NCBI GenBank assembly: GCA_033002965.1
Contig: JAURVB010001733.1
Coordinates: 51,387-115,386 of the forward strand
DNA: 64,000 bases
Origin: Piper betle
Lineage: Eukaryota; Streptophyta; Magnoliopsida; Piperales; Piperaceae
Reading direction: 5' to 3'
The stretch's first letter is position 1. The number at the start of each line of letters is the position of its first letter. Both the position numbers and the translations under genes were made by a program. This document shows, piece by piece, positions 1-23,463 of this stretch. Under the pieces are notes generated by a model. The model made no database searches. It saw only the letters and a list, made by a program, of their open reading frames with translations, and had not been told where the DNA came from.

Positions 1-418
1 TCAATCCATGGCAGATAAGAATTCATGAAATGCTTTAAAAGCAGTATTCCATTGATTGACATAAATCGGGGACGTGTTTGGGGAAAATTCTATACTCATC
101 CGACAGCCTTGGTTGCTTCATGTACAAGGGCCAAGGTAAAGAAAAACTCAGTATAAAAATTCTGAGTCCCCACTTTTTTAAGCGGTCGTCACTCGTCCCT
201 AGTGTACATCACGTCCAATGATGAGGTGTAATCTGGAAATAAACGGAAAAAAATGATTATCAGAACCGACAAGTGGTTTTCTAGCTAAAACCGAGTATCA
301 AGAAATGAACAATGAAAGATTGCCTCACATGTACAGTGTGCAAAGCGATCTGCCAGCAAAAGATGTTGAACACCTGTGTTGAAGATAACAAACAAATTAC
401 CAGTATTTTCTATTCATG

Positions 419-10970
<10,552 letters not shown>

Positions 10971-11130
10971 TTCCGGCCTCCGCCTCGGCCGCCGGCGCGG
11001 CAGCACCGCCCCCGACGCCGCCGGTGGGGGAGAGCGTGCTCTGCAAACGCGGGTTTGACGACGAAGCCCTAATTTTCGGGCATGGGGTGGGGGAGAGAGT
11101 GAAACAGTTGAGAAGGCGAAAAAATGGTTA
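10971..11130 (-). promoter_or_regulatory. 5' leader and proximal promoter region of the IRE-like kinase
   Basis: GC-rich DNA immediately upstream of the kinase start codon (CAT on the plus strand at 10968-10970). On the minus strand it contains a TTAGGGCTTCG-type stretch, common in plant 5' leaders. An upstream in-frame ATG at 11006-11004 would add 12 Arg/Pro-rich residues, but the MVFKG start matches the family N-terminus as I know it, so the downstream ATG is preferred. I see no clear TATA box; the exact transcription start is unknown. Confidence 0.4.
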
Positions 11131-13838
11131 TTAGTTGGGATTAGTGGAAGTTAATCTCATCTTAGTCCAAGTCTTATCTTGTAATTATCCGTCAAATAGA
11201 AAGAAGGAAATTAAAATGGGTGGCCTCCTTAAGTACCTTTTATATTTAATTAAATAATTAAATAAAAAATATTAGAAAATGTACTTATTTTTACTCGTAG
11301 GAAATAAAATATTGCGAGGGAAGCCTATTCTCTGTTTAAGTAGAAAGCTTCTTCGCCATTACTTTGTCACAAAAAATGTAAAGAAATAAGATAAAGTGAA
11401 AATGATACTATACAGTATACACATTTTTATTTCTTCCTAATTCTAATCAAGTACATTAGAGAAAATAAAATGAAAATTAAATTCTTTTTCTTTTTCCTTT
11501 CTTTTATTTCCTCACTATTTAAAGCTAATCTAAATATATCTAAAAGAGAGCCAGCCTATTTGGATTGTAAGAATGAAAAAGAAATTACTTTTGTGTTTTT
11601 CTGGTTTACAAGAAAATATTAAAAAAAGTTTTTTATTATGATGGAAAACTCTTTGCACTTATCTTCTGACAAAAAATATAAAAAAATGATAAAAAAGTGA
11701 GAATGATATTTTACAAATTTTCTTATCTTTTTAACTAAATATATAAAAGAAAATAATTAAAAATTTATTTTTTTCTTAATTCCTTTTCTTTTTGTTTCTC
11801 TTATAAACTATCAAACTAAATGGATTAGGGAAAATCATATTGAAGTTGTAAAATAGACTAATTAAATAGTGATTAAGTTTGCCTTTGATGACTCTTTTGG
11901 TTTACTTTAGGGGTTAGGGGTGATTGAAAAAGTTAAACACGGGTTTGACCGGTTTGAATGGACAAAATATCACATAATTTATAGAAAGTTCAATTCAATC
12001 AAATTTTAAAATTACAAGAGTTGTTACTGGAATGCTTAATTTTTAAATATTATAATTTCATGCAATAATTCAATTATTGGGTCATATTTATAGTTTTATA
12101 TCATACTGGTTGACCTGATCTTTAAATCCAGAATGGTTTAGTCATTAATATCGTTTTCATTCGAAGAAGTTACAATTAAAGGTCAACTTGTTTTCATTAT
12201 TCACAATTAAGGGATAAATTATATAATATTGATGATTCATGGTGTTTTTGTGCATAATGACATAACTGCCATTAAATTGGTTAGAAAATTATTATTGAAT
12301 TTAAAAATCTGGTTTAATTAGAGAAATAACTCAAACAAACTTTTTTTTTAAAAAAAATTGGAGCTAATTTTTTATTGGTCACTGTCAAATCCATCCACTA
12401 TGGCAAATCAGAATTTAAAGGTTACAATTTCGTTAGCCAAATCTGGCCAAGAGGGACTAGATCTAGTTTTGCCAACAAACTCTTTTAAGGTGGAGCTGCC
12501 ACCACCATTTTCTTTTTATTTTTAAAATGATCTATCTATCTAGGATCCCAACCCAATCTAGATGCAAGGGTCAAAGTTATTAAGTGAAAAACACCCTTTA
12601 TTCTTGATTATCATTCTAGAATTGTTAATTATGCATTAAGACACTCATTAGTCATAATTTCTTTTTTAATTGATGAATGATTTTTCAAATCGAAGTTTTC
12701 TCGAAAACATGTTTTATTAAATTAAGAGACTTAATCTGGTGTATTGATCACAAAAAATTAATTTAAAGTAAAATAAAATATTTTATTTATAATTTCAAAA
12801 TTTGGTTTAATTGGTTCTAACCTGGTTAAAACGAGTTCAACCCAATTGACCCGATTACTTTGTATAGGCTGCAAATCTAGTACAAGAACCTGCACGATAT
12901 TTAAAACTTTAGTTTTATACATGTCTGCGGAGATGTTCAATTGACAAATTGAAAGACACTTCAAATTCATAAGACTTGTCTTCCCCATTCCTTATTTCCA
13001 AAATTTTTAATTCCAACCGGTAATTTGATCATAGATGTCCTAAGAAGCAATCTCTAGCAACCAAAAATTAACAAAAGATCATTGAATTAATTTGTTGTAT
13101 TTTAGTCAAAAGCTAGCAATTTTAATTGTGAAAAAAACAAATGTTGTTTATTCATGTGTAAGATGATTACCATGACTTTTATAATACATGATGTTCATAG
13201 ATTTGGGAACAATAAATTTATAAGATTCCGAAGTTTTGCAATGGAATTTTTATGAAATAGAAAAAAAAAGTTAGGCAAAGTATCAACTAGAATTAGGGAC
13301 GAGTTTGAACGTCGAACTCAACTTGACCAGGCTACCTTGGCATAACCTTGGCTGGTCAAGAGGCTTAAGAGTGAAGCCCAAAGGTTGGTTTGTGAACGAA
13401 ACCAACTCATTCTAGAAAGTGGTGCAAGGAGATGGATTGATTGAATTATAAGGGATAATGTAAAAAGTAAGGAAATTATGAGAAGTTACAAAATATTTAT
13501 GGGTCAGCCTAAGTAAGCAAGAAATGTCAGTAGTTACCTTGGCTGGTCGGGAAAATGGGTTCTGAATGCGGGGGGGGGGTTGAATGCACCATTTTTTTTT
13601 CTTCTTGCTCTATCTCCGTTGTGATATTTTCCTTGACTAAATTCCTCCATCTTCTCCTCTCCTGCCTTTGGAGGAGCTTGCGCCGGTATTCCTTTACACT
13701 AATTATGATGCTTCTTGTGTAAATGACTTAGAATAGTGTTATTTTAAGGTCAATTTTAATTTTAATGAATTTAAGATTGATAGAATCAAATTGATGAACG
13801 GGTTGCTTGCATAGCACATTATAGTGAACGTGTGTGTC

Positions 13839-13870
<32 letters not shown>

Positions 13871-14155
13871 TTCATTCTTTGGGCGTGGAATTAGTCTTGC
13901 ACTGAGTTGAGTTGAATTGAGGGTTCAGTGAGATCAAGAGGCCCTTGCCATGAAAAATACAGTCAGGGCAAAAATTAAATAAAAATTAGACCCGCAAGCG
14001 AGGAAAACACACGAAGAATTTTTTACGTGGGTCCACAGGGTAACACAAATCACTAAGTCAATTGAAGGCGACTTGATAACCACGAACCACATCCTCTACT
14101 CTTACGACACGTTTTTATAGAACTTCAAGCTTCCCTTCTTCCCCTCGATTGGTTC
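11131..14155. other. AT-rich intergenic DNA without recognisable genes
   Basis: About 3 kb of AT-rich sequence between the kinase promoter and the gypsy 5' LTR. It holds only short frames, a G10 run at about 13570-13579 and a TA microsatellite. Part of 13.95-14.15 kb (a stretch containing ACGTGGGTCCAC) resembles retroelement LTR sequence, but I cannot assign it. Confidence 0.6.
13843..13871. repeat. (TA)n microsatellite
   Basis: About 13 uninterrupted TA dinucleotides inside the AT-rich intergenic region; likely length-polymorphic. Confidence 0.9.
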
Positions 14156-17100
14156 CGTAAAACCCGTGACTCGAGCCAGAGTTTTACATTAGCGAACTAA
14201 TCGGTTTAACTGTTAGTTTGAGTTGAGTCGAGTCAGTTTCATGAACCGCTTGCTGAGTCAATGCAGCCGTGAGTTATGAGCGATGAGGGTCAGGTGTACC
14301 TAAATATATGATGATGATGTCGGAAAGATGTTGAGAAATGAGTTATCAGAGTATATGAAAGTATGTAATATATATATTTTTATGCATGTGATCGTAGAAT
14401 TATTTTTAGGCCGAATAACGCATTAGGACACGATATAGGGCAATTTTGGTAGGTTGTTAGTTATAGAACATGTCATTATGGTGTTATGGTGTATAATATA
14501 TTTTATGAGATTTTCCCCTATTTTTTGGATTTTTTAACGGATTTATTATGAGTTAGTTATTATTTTTGACACAAGTTGTAGTCGAGTCAAGTTTTATATA
14601 TGAGTTTGCCATCAAACTATTTCTTCTCCCTCTCGACACTTCTCTTCTTCACCCCCAAAACCCTCGCAGCCGCCCCTGTGAACGTTGTCGACGCCACCCC
14701 GTTGCTGATTGATGCCACCAAGCACCGTTGTGCCATCGCCGTGCTAGCCCGAGCACCCTCGGTCGCCGTTAGGCCTCCACGATGTTGGATTGCTACTCCC
14801 TAGCACCGCACTTCCGTTGCCAATCCCGCCACTGGCAATCGTCATCGCCGCCATCTAGTGGTTACCTTGACGTCTTCGACCCTTTTGAAACCTTCCCCTA
14901 CCGGAGCTAAGCCCAGCGCCGCCCATCCTGGCCGGATTTCGCCACCCATCACCGACCACCCCTGTTTTGCCCTTTTTTCCGTCGAGCTACTGCCTCTATC
15001 GACCTCATCGATGTCGTATACACGTCGGGCTCACCGAGCCATTGTCAATGGTACCCCCATTCCACCACTATCCTGCCAGTAGCCATTGCTGGCAACTGTT
15101 GTCAGAAAGCTGCCGGAAAACCATCGAAACCAGCCGGAAAACCACCAAGAATCGCTGAAAAACTGGATTTGATGGAATTTGCTGGATCTTCCGCCGAACT
15201 CACCTAGTCGAACCTGATCGAACTTCAGGCGCTGCCTAGCGCCAAATTCGATCTCCAGATGCGCGACAAAATCCTAGCCGTCGTTGATTGCCGACAATGA
15301 GAGGTATAATTACCTATGATTTAATTATTTAAAATTAATAATTATTAGCACAACATGCTAGGATTGATTGTTCGATATGATGAATGTCTGATTGTGAATG
15401 AAGTGATGTTTTGTATGTTTTGCTTGATAGTGAATGGATGTTAGTGATCTAATTAGGTAAATTAAATCTGACTACAATGTAATAAAAAAGTAATTAGGTG
15501 AATGAAGTGATGATTTGCATGCTAATCGACTACAACGTAACTTAGAAAAAACATAATAAAATTGGTATGAATAGGATGAGTTAGACTTATTTTCACATTG
15601 ATGATTGTTGATTGTGATGGATGGTGATTGTGTTGTGAGTGTGATGTTCATGTTGAGTTGATGCATCATTCAATTAGCAGGCATTAGCTTCTACCTTGAT
15701 ATGTAGGTACCGAGTAGGAGCTTGCCGCCTAGGCGTGTGGGCACGATTGGAGCTTCTACCAGGTCCATTTAGGACTCGCTGCCCATTAATTATCTAATTT
15801 TATTGAGTTTTGTTTAGAATAAGAAAGAGGACGTGTCGAGTGGTGGATTTATCGTATCCCACTCCACATAGGCCATTTAGCCGATCATATTTTTTGGATT
15901 AATAACCATCGAGGATGAGATCCCTCGAGATCGTTTTTGAAACTCAGATCTAGCTCACGATGCCTTTGGGCCTATTATATTAAAATCCCTACCCAAGCCT
16001 ATGTATATATAGTTTTTACATTTTCAGTGAGATGTGAGACAAGGGAAATCGACGGCCACGTCTTGAGGTAGGGCGTGTGTTTGTCAAAGCGGGCTTTGGA
16101 ACTGTTGAACGTCTAGTCCATTCCTGAGGGATCCTGATAACTCCACCTTTGAGTTCCTCAAACCCGGAGAAGTGAGGAGGTTTATGGGTACTGCTGTACA
16201 GTGCATGTCTAGACTTGTGACGTAAAATGGTACTGAACGCACATGCTTGAGAGTACTCGGCCTCTGTACTCATGGCTAGAGTAATACAGAGGATGTAGAG
16301 AGCTGAGAGGAAAGAGAATGATTTTCCCACACAAAGGGATAGTTTAAATGGCCAAAGAAAGAGAATGATATGGAAAGGGGATGCTACTGCCTAAGGTCGA
16401 CGCCTCCTATTATTGCCCTTTTGAGAGTTCTTGATGAAGTATATGAGGTTTTTATTCAACAGGAGGGTTAGCTTTCCAGTGTCAGTTTGTTATTAGTTAT
16501 TTTTGGATTGGTGACAGTCATTACTAATGTCTTTTTATTATATATGTAGGTGGGAACTGCGTGAAATAAACGCTGTCGGGACTGCAAAGGAGCAGCACTG
16601 AAATCACGCACACATGTACCTACCGAGTGTATGTAATGGTGATATGTGCATTGAAATGTGTAGTTTATGAAATTTAAATGATACTATGTGAGATTACTAT
16701 AAATGTTTTGTATGTGAATTTGAATAGAAAATAGAAAGGAACAGGTGAACTATGGAGTGAGGATAACTACAATGTGAAAAACATGTCATGTTTGGATTGT
16801 GTTTCTGATATTTATTGCTATAATATATATAGTGTTGTCGTAGACAGGGTGGCCCCTATTGCACTTTTAGGGGATACTCTATTCGTTTCATTTTCAAAAT
16901 AGATCTTTCTTTTAAACTTCTATCCCTTTGGTTTGTTTGTGTTCTTGTTTGCATATCATGGCATGCCCGTAGTACAACGTTAGAACCCAAACATCTCATC
17001 CATGCCTTGCATGCAACATCACCATCACCATCTTGATACGCTGAGGGTAGCATGCACATAGTACAACGTTAGAACCCAAACATCTCATCCATGCCTTGCA

Positions 17101-17233
17101 TGCAACATCACCATCTTGATACGCTGAGGGTAGATCCAGGTCTGTTTAATTGAATCAGGTAGATTAGTGAACGGTTCGGTTGCCGGTGACATTTTCGGGT
17201 CGGTTCATGGGTGAACTAAAACGGGGTGTTATA
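14156..17233 (+). repeat. 5' LTR of the gypsy element (3.08 kb)
   Basis: Runs from CGTAAAACCCGTGAC to CGGGGTGTTATA. It contains a GC-rich segment (14.6-15.3 kb) with spurious Pro/Thr-rich frames and an imperfect direct duplication at about 16953-17042 and 17060-17133 (a stretch containing GTACAACGTTAGAACCC). The copy at 45.4-47.4 kb is clearly related. Its start should be TG; here the first base is C. Confidence 0.8.
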
Positions 17234-17237
17234 GAAG

Positions 17238-17249
17238 TGGTATCAGAGC
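17238..17249 (+). other. Primer-binding site
   Basis: TGGTATCAGAGC, four bases after the 5' LTR end. This is the standard plant primer site complementary to the 3' end of initiator methionine tRNA; it primes minus-strand DNA synthesis. Confidence 0.9.
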
Positions 17250-18056
17250 TAACTCTTGATTGATTAAGATGGTAGATGCATTACAAGTTACATGTGTGCG
17301 AAAGCTGCTTTGAGCTATCGACAGATATTTTTCTATCTTAATGTTTTTGGTTTGCTGATTTTCTTATCAAACTGTGGTGTGCTAAGGTGATCAGATTAGA
17401 GTAGGGAATACCACGAGGGTGGTGAACCAAACTTGTAGGATACAAATCAAGGCCCCATCCCCTCTATTGTCGAGACAGGAGAGTCCCAACATGGTCACAG
17501 TGACACAGGCTCTAGTCAACCGAGGACCATAGTGCCACCAGAAGGGGTTAGTGTGCTAGTTTTAATTAGTCAATGACATAGTGAGAGTCGTTAGCGAGAC
17601 AGTCTTCGTGACAGTCGTCGTGTCAATTACCATAGTAGATGTAGTCGATAAGAGAGGGATGCAGCGATTGCCAGGTTAGCTGAAGTTCAAATATAGATGT
17701 AGCAAAACCAAGAGGAATTCAGGAGAGAGCTCAGGTAGATAGCTCTTTTGATAGCCAGAGCTGAGAAGAGACCAGCAATCCGTGAAGATGCATGACGAGA
17801 GCTAGCAGTTCCCATGGGCCCTCTGCCACCGCCTCCTCCTTCACCATTGCAATAGAGGGATACTCCAACAATGACTCCTCTAATTGACCCATTTCAGGGG
17901 AGAATGAGATTGGATGTTAGTGGACCTGCTCTAGCAAGTAGCGGGTAGACTGCATGTGGAAGTGGAGCTGCAGGATGTGACAGTGCACCAGTAGGTATAG
18001 GACCACTGTTTATAAAGTATGAGGTAAGAGAAGGATCGAATAGATCAGTAGATGTA

Positions 18057-18910
18057 AGGAATTTGGAGCTTGGGCAGTACAAAAGGTTTGTGAAGAATGG
18101 TGGATGACCTTTCTTTGGGAAGTTGGATGTAGAAGAGGCATTCTTGTGGATATCATCGGCCATAGAAGTGTTTGGTAGTATGGGATGCTCGATGGAGCAT
18201 AGAGTACACATCATTACAGGGGCATTCCAAGATGAAGCTAGAGTATGGTGGGATTCAGTGAAGAATTCCACATTTGCTCACCGTCAACCCCAGGACATTA
18301 CTTGGGAGGAATTCAAAGCTGAATTTGATGGAAAGTACTTTCTGCCAAATATCAGGAAGAGGAAGGAGTGGGAATTCTAGACCTTGAGGCAAGGACCTAT
18401 GACGGTGGTGCAATACGAGACTAGGTTTAGAGCTCTGGTGAGATTTGCACCAGATTTGGTCCCCACTAAAGGATGAAGGATAGAACAATTTTATGAAGGT
18501 CTCCATCATGAGATCAGGATGGCCTATTTCGATAGGAAGTTTGCTACCTTTGGTGATATTGTGAGAGCTTTAGGCGAGGTAGAATGAGTTATAGCTGCTA
18601 GACCTCTCCGAGATTTTGACTAGAAGTAGCAACACCCTAGACCATATCAGCCAGAGCAAGGAGCACAATAGAGACGTCAAACAGATGCACTAGTTGCCAT
18701 GAGAGCTATGGATGGCCAAGTCCAGGGCTACAGAGCACCTTTTGTCAGAGTTACCAATGCCATCATAGGGGTGAATGCAGAGTAGGCACGAATATTTGTT
18801 ATAGTTGTGGTCAGTAAGGACATCGAGCCGCAGATTATAGAGTAGGCACTAGGGTATGTTATAGTTGCAGTCAACCAGGGCATAAAGCCGCAACTTGTCC
18901 AATTGGCCAG
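18057..18910 (+). pseudogene. gypsy gag remnant with two zinc knuckles
   Basis: Gag forms the virus-like particle that packages element RNA. The open part at 18123-18380 carries a retrotransposon-gag-type core (ARVWWDSVKN, then WEEFKAEFDGKYF). Related sequence continues past a stop at 18378-18380 (YETRFRALVRFAPDL, then IEQFYEGLHHEIR). Two CCHC-type knuckles follow: one from 18797, damaged by a stop, and one at 18857-18898 (CYSCSQPGHKAATC), intact in its Cys-His residues. Stops break the frame, so it is not functional. Confidence 0.8.
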
Positions 18911-19169
18911 ACCCAACTGGTGATGCTCCCAGCACCTCCATAGAGACTCGCACTCCCAGCTCTCTAGCAAAGAGGCCAACAGGGCCAAGGTCAAGGCCAA
19001 AGAGGCAGAGACCAATAACCACCAAGACAGTAGTAGAGGGGACAGAACCAGAGAGGGTACATGGCTACAGGGCATGTTAGACAGCAGAGGGGTAGGCAAC
19101 AGACACCAATAGCTTAGAATCAGGTTGTACCACGAGCAGTACCTCTTGCCCCAGCACAACAACAACTAA

Positions 19170-19560
19170 TGAGGATGTATGCAGCCATTGTGGTTGAGGC
19201 ACTTGTGGATTCGACAATCATGACAAATACACTTTTAGTAAGCTTTGTACCTGCATGAGTCTTATTTGATTTTGGCTGCTCGCATTCACTTATTTCGTAC
19301 ATGCACACAAGTAGAATTGGATGTAAGATAGAAGAGTTAGGACATTCACTATTAGTGTCCACTCTCGCCGGTAGTGTGATAGCTATTGGCGAGTGTGTTG
19401 TGTAATATCCCTGTTGAGTTTCAACAACGACAACTTGTAGCTGATTTGATGTTGTTCAAGCTACAAGAATTTGATGTGATATTTGGGATGAACTAGATGT
19501 CCAAGCAAGGAGCATTGATAGATTGCCAAAGAAAGATGGTAACTTTCCGCTATGGAAGAC
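19170..19560 (+). pseudogene. gypsy aspartic protease remnant
   Basis: The translated strand contains VLFDFGCSHSLIS, matching the active-site neighbourhood of retrotransposon proteases, where the usual D-S/T-G is here DFG. Stops and shifts follow. The product would cleave the Gag-Pol polyprotein. It lies between the zinc knuckles and the reverse transcriptase, as expected in this lineage. Confidence 0.65.
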
Positions 19561-19625
19561 ACCACTTTATCTTCCAAGGTCAGGGCAAAGATAGAGAATA
19601 AGGATGGATATCCTATCAGAATACA

Positions 19626-20760
19626 GTGAGACAACTAGATAGAGGCAGTGAACTAATAATGACAACGTTAGTTTTGGTTAAGAAGTGTGGTTCAAGGGAC
19701 AAGCCGAGCATTGAAGAGATTCGAGTGGTCAAAGAATTCACTGACGTATCCCCAAAGGAGATTACTGCATTGCCGCCAGACAGAGACATAGACCTTGCCA
19801 TTGAACTGATGCCTAGAACAACACCAATTTCTAGATCTCCATATAAGATGGCACCTCTTGAGCTCAAGGAACAGTTACAGACACTATTGGATCAAGGATT
19901 CATTAGACCGAGTGTTTCCCCATGGGGTGCACCAGTGTTATTTGTTAGGAAGAAGGATGGAAACATGTGTTTATACATTGATTATAGGATGCTAAGCCAT
20001 GCGACTATTAAGAATAGATACCCTCTTCCCGTATTGATGACCTATTTGATACAGTCGTCTTCTTGAAGATTGATTTGAGGTCAAGATACTACCAGTTGAA
20101 GATTAGAGTAGAAGACATTCCGAAGACTGCATTCAGGACTAGATATGAACACTACGAGTTTTTGGTCATGCCTTTTGGATTGACCAATGCTCCAGTAGCA
20201 TTTATGGACTTGATGAACAAAGTGTTTAGTCTATATTTGTATCAGTTTGTGATCGTTTTTGTGGACGACATACTGGTCTACTCTTCATCGAGGGAAGAGC
20301 ATGAGCAGCATCTGAAGATAGTGTTGGAGACACTAAGTGAGCATAGGTTGTATGAGAAGTTTTTGAAGTGTAGTTTTTGGTTGTCAGAGGTGAACTTTCT
20401 TGGCCATATCATCTCAGCATCAGGCATCTCAGTAGACCCAGCTAAGATAGAAGCAATTGTATAGTGGGAACAGCTGAAGACACCTACGGAGGTTTGGAGT
20501 TTCCTAGGCCAAGTTGGGTACTACAAACGGTTTATTCAGGGTTTCTCTTCTATAATAGGCCCTCTTACACAGCTAACTAAGAAGGAAGAATGGTTCAAGT
20601 GGACGGAGGAATGTAAGCAGAGTTTTAGGACGTTGAAGGAGAGATTGACTTTGATGCCTATCCTCACATTGCCCGAGGGACATGAGGATTTTGTAATATA
20701 CAGAGATGCAAGATGTTTGGTGTGCCAGCAAGTGAAAGCCAAACACATACGCCTAGGTGG
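19626..20760 (+). pseudogene. gypsy reverse transcriptase remnant
   Basis: Two long open stretches (19626-20066 and 20063-20464) cover most of the polymerase: [13 protein letters not shown], the fingers/palm region, [17 protein letters not shown] and the catalytic FVDDILVYS. After a stop at 20462-20464 the thumb and connection continue (VWSFLGQVGYYKRFIQGF). At about 20710 the sequence jumps from the start of RNase H to an integrase zinc-finger-like stretch (CLVCQQVKAKH), so most of RNase H is deleted. The catalytic pair of aspartates is kept, but the frame is broken. Confidence 0.85.
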
Positions 20761-21830
20761 AATGCTATAGCCATTGGAAACCCTTGAGTGGAAGGGGGAG
20801 AACATAGCCTATTACTTTGTAGTCGGTTTGCCTAGGACCCGCCTTCTAAAGGGTGCAATATGGGTCATAGTAGATTAACTCACAAAGAGTGCACATTTCA
20901 TACCATTCAAAATGGATTATCCACTGACCAATTTGGCCACGTTGTATTGAGATCAAGCTACATGGATTGCCATGGGAGATCATATCAGACAGGGATCTGA
21001 GGTTCACGTATAAATTTTGGAAAGCTTTTCAGGCAACTATGGGCACTAAATTGAGATTCAGCATAATCTTTCACCCTCACATAGATGAGCAGACTGAAAG
21101 AACCATACTGATCCTAGAAGATTTGCTCTGAGCACGCATTTTGGATTTCGGAGGAAGTTGGGAAGAGCACTTATCGCAAGTGGAGTTCTCCTACAACAAC
21201 AGCTATCAAGCAATGATAGGAATGACACCATTCGAGGCACTATACGGCAGACCATGTCGATCCCCAGTGTGTTGGCTATAGGGCAGCGAGCCAGTAGTAG
21301 TTGGGCTAGAGATGATTGAGTAGACACAAGAAGTAGTAATGCGGATTAGGAAGAGGATGAGGTCAGCTTAGGATAGGCAGAAAAGTTATGCTGATCAGTG
21401 CAGAGTGAGGTTCATTTCGTGTTAGGAGATCACATTCTCTTGAAGGTCTCTTCGATTAAGGGAAACATGAGATTCAGGATGCGAGGGAAACTTAGTTCCG
21501 CAATATATTGGATTGTTTGATGTGATCGAGCTCATTGGAGCAGTGGCTTACAGGCTAGCATTGCCACCTCACGTATCAGCTGCGCATAATGTCTTCCATG
21601 TGTCAATGCTAAAGAAATATCATGCAGACAACTCTCACGTTGTTAGTTTCAGAGAGATAGTTCTACAACCAGACCTGGCGTATCTAGAAGATGCAGTTCA
21701 AATTGTTGATCACAGAGTGAAGATCGTCCGAAGAAAATAAGTTCTCCTAGTACGAGTGTAGTGGACTCGAAGAGGAGTTGAAGAATCTACATGGGAACAC
21801 AAGGATGAGATGAAGAAGTGATACCCATAG
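20761..21830 (+). pseudogene. gypsy integrase and C-terminal domain remnant
   Basis: Fragmentary integrase core in several frames: LTKSAHFIPF, then a stretch equivalent to the usual target-binding and second-Asp region, then an RCRSPVCW-like segment near 21.25 kb. The clean C-terminal piece at 21513-21740 contains AAHNVFHVSMLKKY, and the following triplets to about 21830 (TWEHKDEMKK) resemble the end of chromovirus integrases. Stops and shifts are frequent. Confidence 0.75.
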
Positions 21831-21943
21831 ATATTCAAGCAACCAGCTTCACAACCAGGTACATTAGTAGAGATTTCTTTTTTCAGATTATCGATGAGTT
21901 TGGAACTTCCTTGGTTAAAATTTCGAGGATGAAATTTTTCTCA

Positions 21944-21953
21944 GGAGGGAAGG
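21944..21953 (+). other. Polypurine tract
   Basis: GGAGGGAAGG immediately before the 3' LTR start; this RNase H-resistant primer position is where plus-strand synthesis would begin. Confidence 0.8.
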
Positions 21954-21954
21954 T

Positions 21955-23463
21955 TGTAAAACCCGTGACTCGAGTCAGAGTTTTACATTAGTGAACCAGT
22001 CCGTACCCATCATCACCACCAGAGCAGCTGCAATAGTCGTCGGCGACGGTGTTTTTAGACTCATTTTCCGCCACCACAGCCACCATTTCAGGCCATTTTC
22101 CTGCTCCGACGAGTGTCCTTCAAGGAAGCCGACCATCCCAACGGCTTCCCCTTCCCAAGATCCACTTTTGAGGCCACCCATGACCACCACCGTGGCGAGA
22201 TCGCCACCGTCGGCGATGATCTGCCCCCTTTCCAGCTGACCAGCCGCTGGACTCCATCGGTCATCACCTCCATTACGTTCCCTGTCCTCCCCTTTTTCGA
22301 TCGTGACCGACGACAGTCTTTGCCTCGCCGTCGTGGCTGTATTCTGGCAGTGGGCAACGCCGCCCTTGGTTGGCTAGTTTACCCGTCTGGTCGTGCCCGC
22401 GTCCACCTTCCCACGATCGCATCCACCTGGCCATGTCGAGTCCGCCAGTCCGAGCCCGAGTCATGTCCACTTCATGTCCACCTAGTAACCCAGCTCAGTT
22501 TTTCAATTATCCTAGACTGAGTTGGTTTAGCATTTTCGGTTTGGTCTAGTTCAACTTGGTTTAGTCTAATTCAGCTCGTTTTTAGCCGTTTCTCAACTGT
22601 TTTTGGTTATTTGAGATATTCACATGATTTAGCATGATTGGATGTTATGATAATTTTTCTTTATTTATTGTTTTAATTAATTAATTAATTAGTTATTCAT
22701 TATTATTTATTTATTTTTATTTATATGTTTATCATATATGATGAATGTTTATATGATTATTTGTTATTATTAACATTATATTTACTTATGAATATTATTC
22801 ATATTAAGTGTACTAAATTGTGTATATATATATAGTTATTTATTTATTCATTTATTTGTTCGTTATATGTATGTTATTGTTTATTTATATTTAATTATGT
22901 ATGTTTGTATTGTATGACTATGATATTTAATTGTTCCTTTTGCCACTCGAGTACCGTGGCGGGTGATATAGAAAGTGTGAGGGCGTAAGCATTGTATGTA
23001 TGTATGAATATGATTATGAGCTGTGCATGCGAGCCCGCAATTGCTTAAGTATGTTTGCTTACCGCCCAGTGTGAGGCAATCTTAAAGTTTCAGAAGTTTT
23101 TGTAGGTAATAGAATGCCCATTTGCCAGCTAGTATTAGTTATTTTTTGGACTAGTAACACTCCTTACTAACATTTTTCATATAATATATGTAGGTCATAC
23201 AAATCCTGAGTCGACTTTGGTGGGAGGAAAGATAAACGCTACACACACTTGAGCTCAACACAATATTTACTTTCTTGCATTTATTTATATTTGATGTGTT
23301 TTGATGCTTATTTGACAATGTCTTCCATTCTCATGACACTGAAAGGGTTATTTTGATCTATTTTATCGATTGAGTCTTACTGACCAACAATATTAAACAT
23401 GACTTGACTCAATCGTAATATTTATGATCCAGTTCATTGGTGAACCAAAATCGGGGTGTTACA
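21955..23463 (+). repeat. 3' LTR of the gypsy element (1.51 kb)
   Basis: Runs from TGTAAAACCCGTGACTCG to CGGGGTGTTACA. It resembles the 5' LTR clearly only at its start and end (GTTATTTTTGGA, TATATGTAGGT and the terminal 70 bases). Its GC-rich and AT-rich interiors differ and it is half as long. Confidence 0.8.

Larger units (their letters stand above)
14156..23463 (+). mobile_element. Degenerate Ty3/gypsy LTR retrotransposon
   Basis: Order on the plus strand: LTR, primer-binding site, gag, zinc knuckles, protease, reverse transcriptase, integrase, C-terminal domain, polypurine tract, LTR. LTR starts share GTAAAACCCGTGACTCGAG (14157 and 21956) and both end with a GGGGTGTTAyA motif (17233 and 23463). 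The gag-RT-integrase order assigns Ty3/gypsy. The long LTRs and the C-terminal NVFHVSMLKK region suggest the Tekay/Del-type chromovirus group. Every frame carries stops or frameshifts and most of RNase H is deleted. The 5-base flanks (GGTTC and TGATG) do not match, so no target-site duplication is seen. The element abuts pararetrovirus DNA on its right. Confidence 0.88.

Noticed and set aside
14600..15160. Pro/Thr/Ala-rich frames within the gypsy 5' LTR (also 22.0-22.5, 28.7-29.7 and 34.9-35.2 kb)
   Set aside because: They lie inside LTR or LTR-like sequence, have no motifs, and occur in several frames at once because of GC-rich composition.
17238..17249. tRNA gene
   Set aside because: Only the short stretch complementary to a tRNA 3' end is present; it is a primer-binding site. 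No cloverleaf-forming sequence was recognised anywhere in the window.
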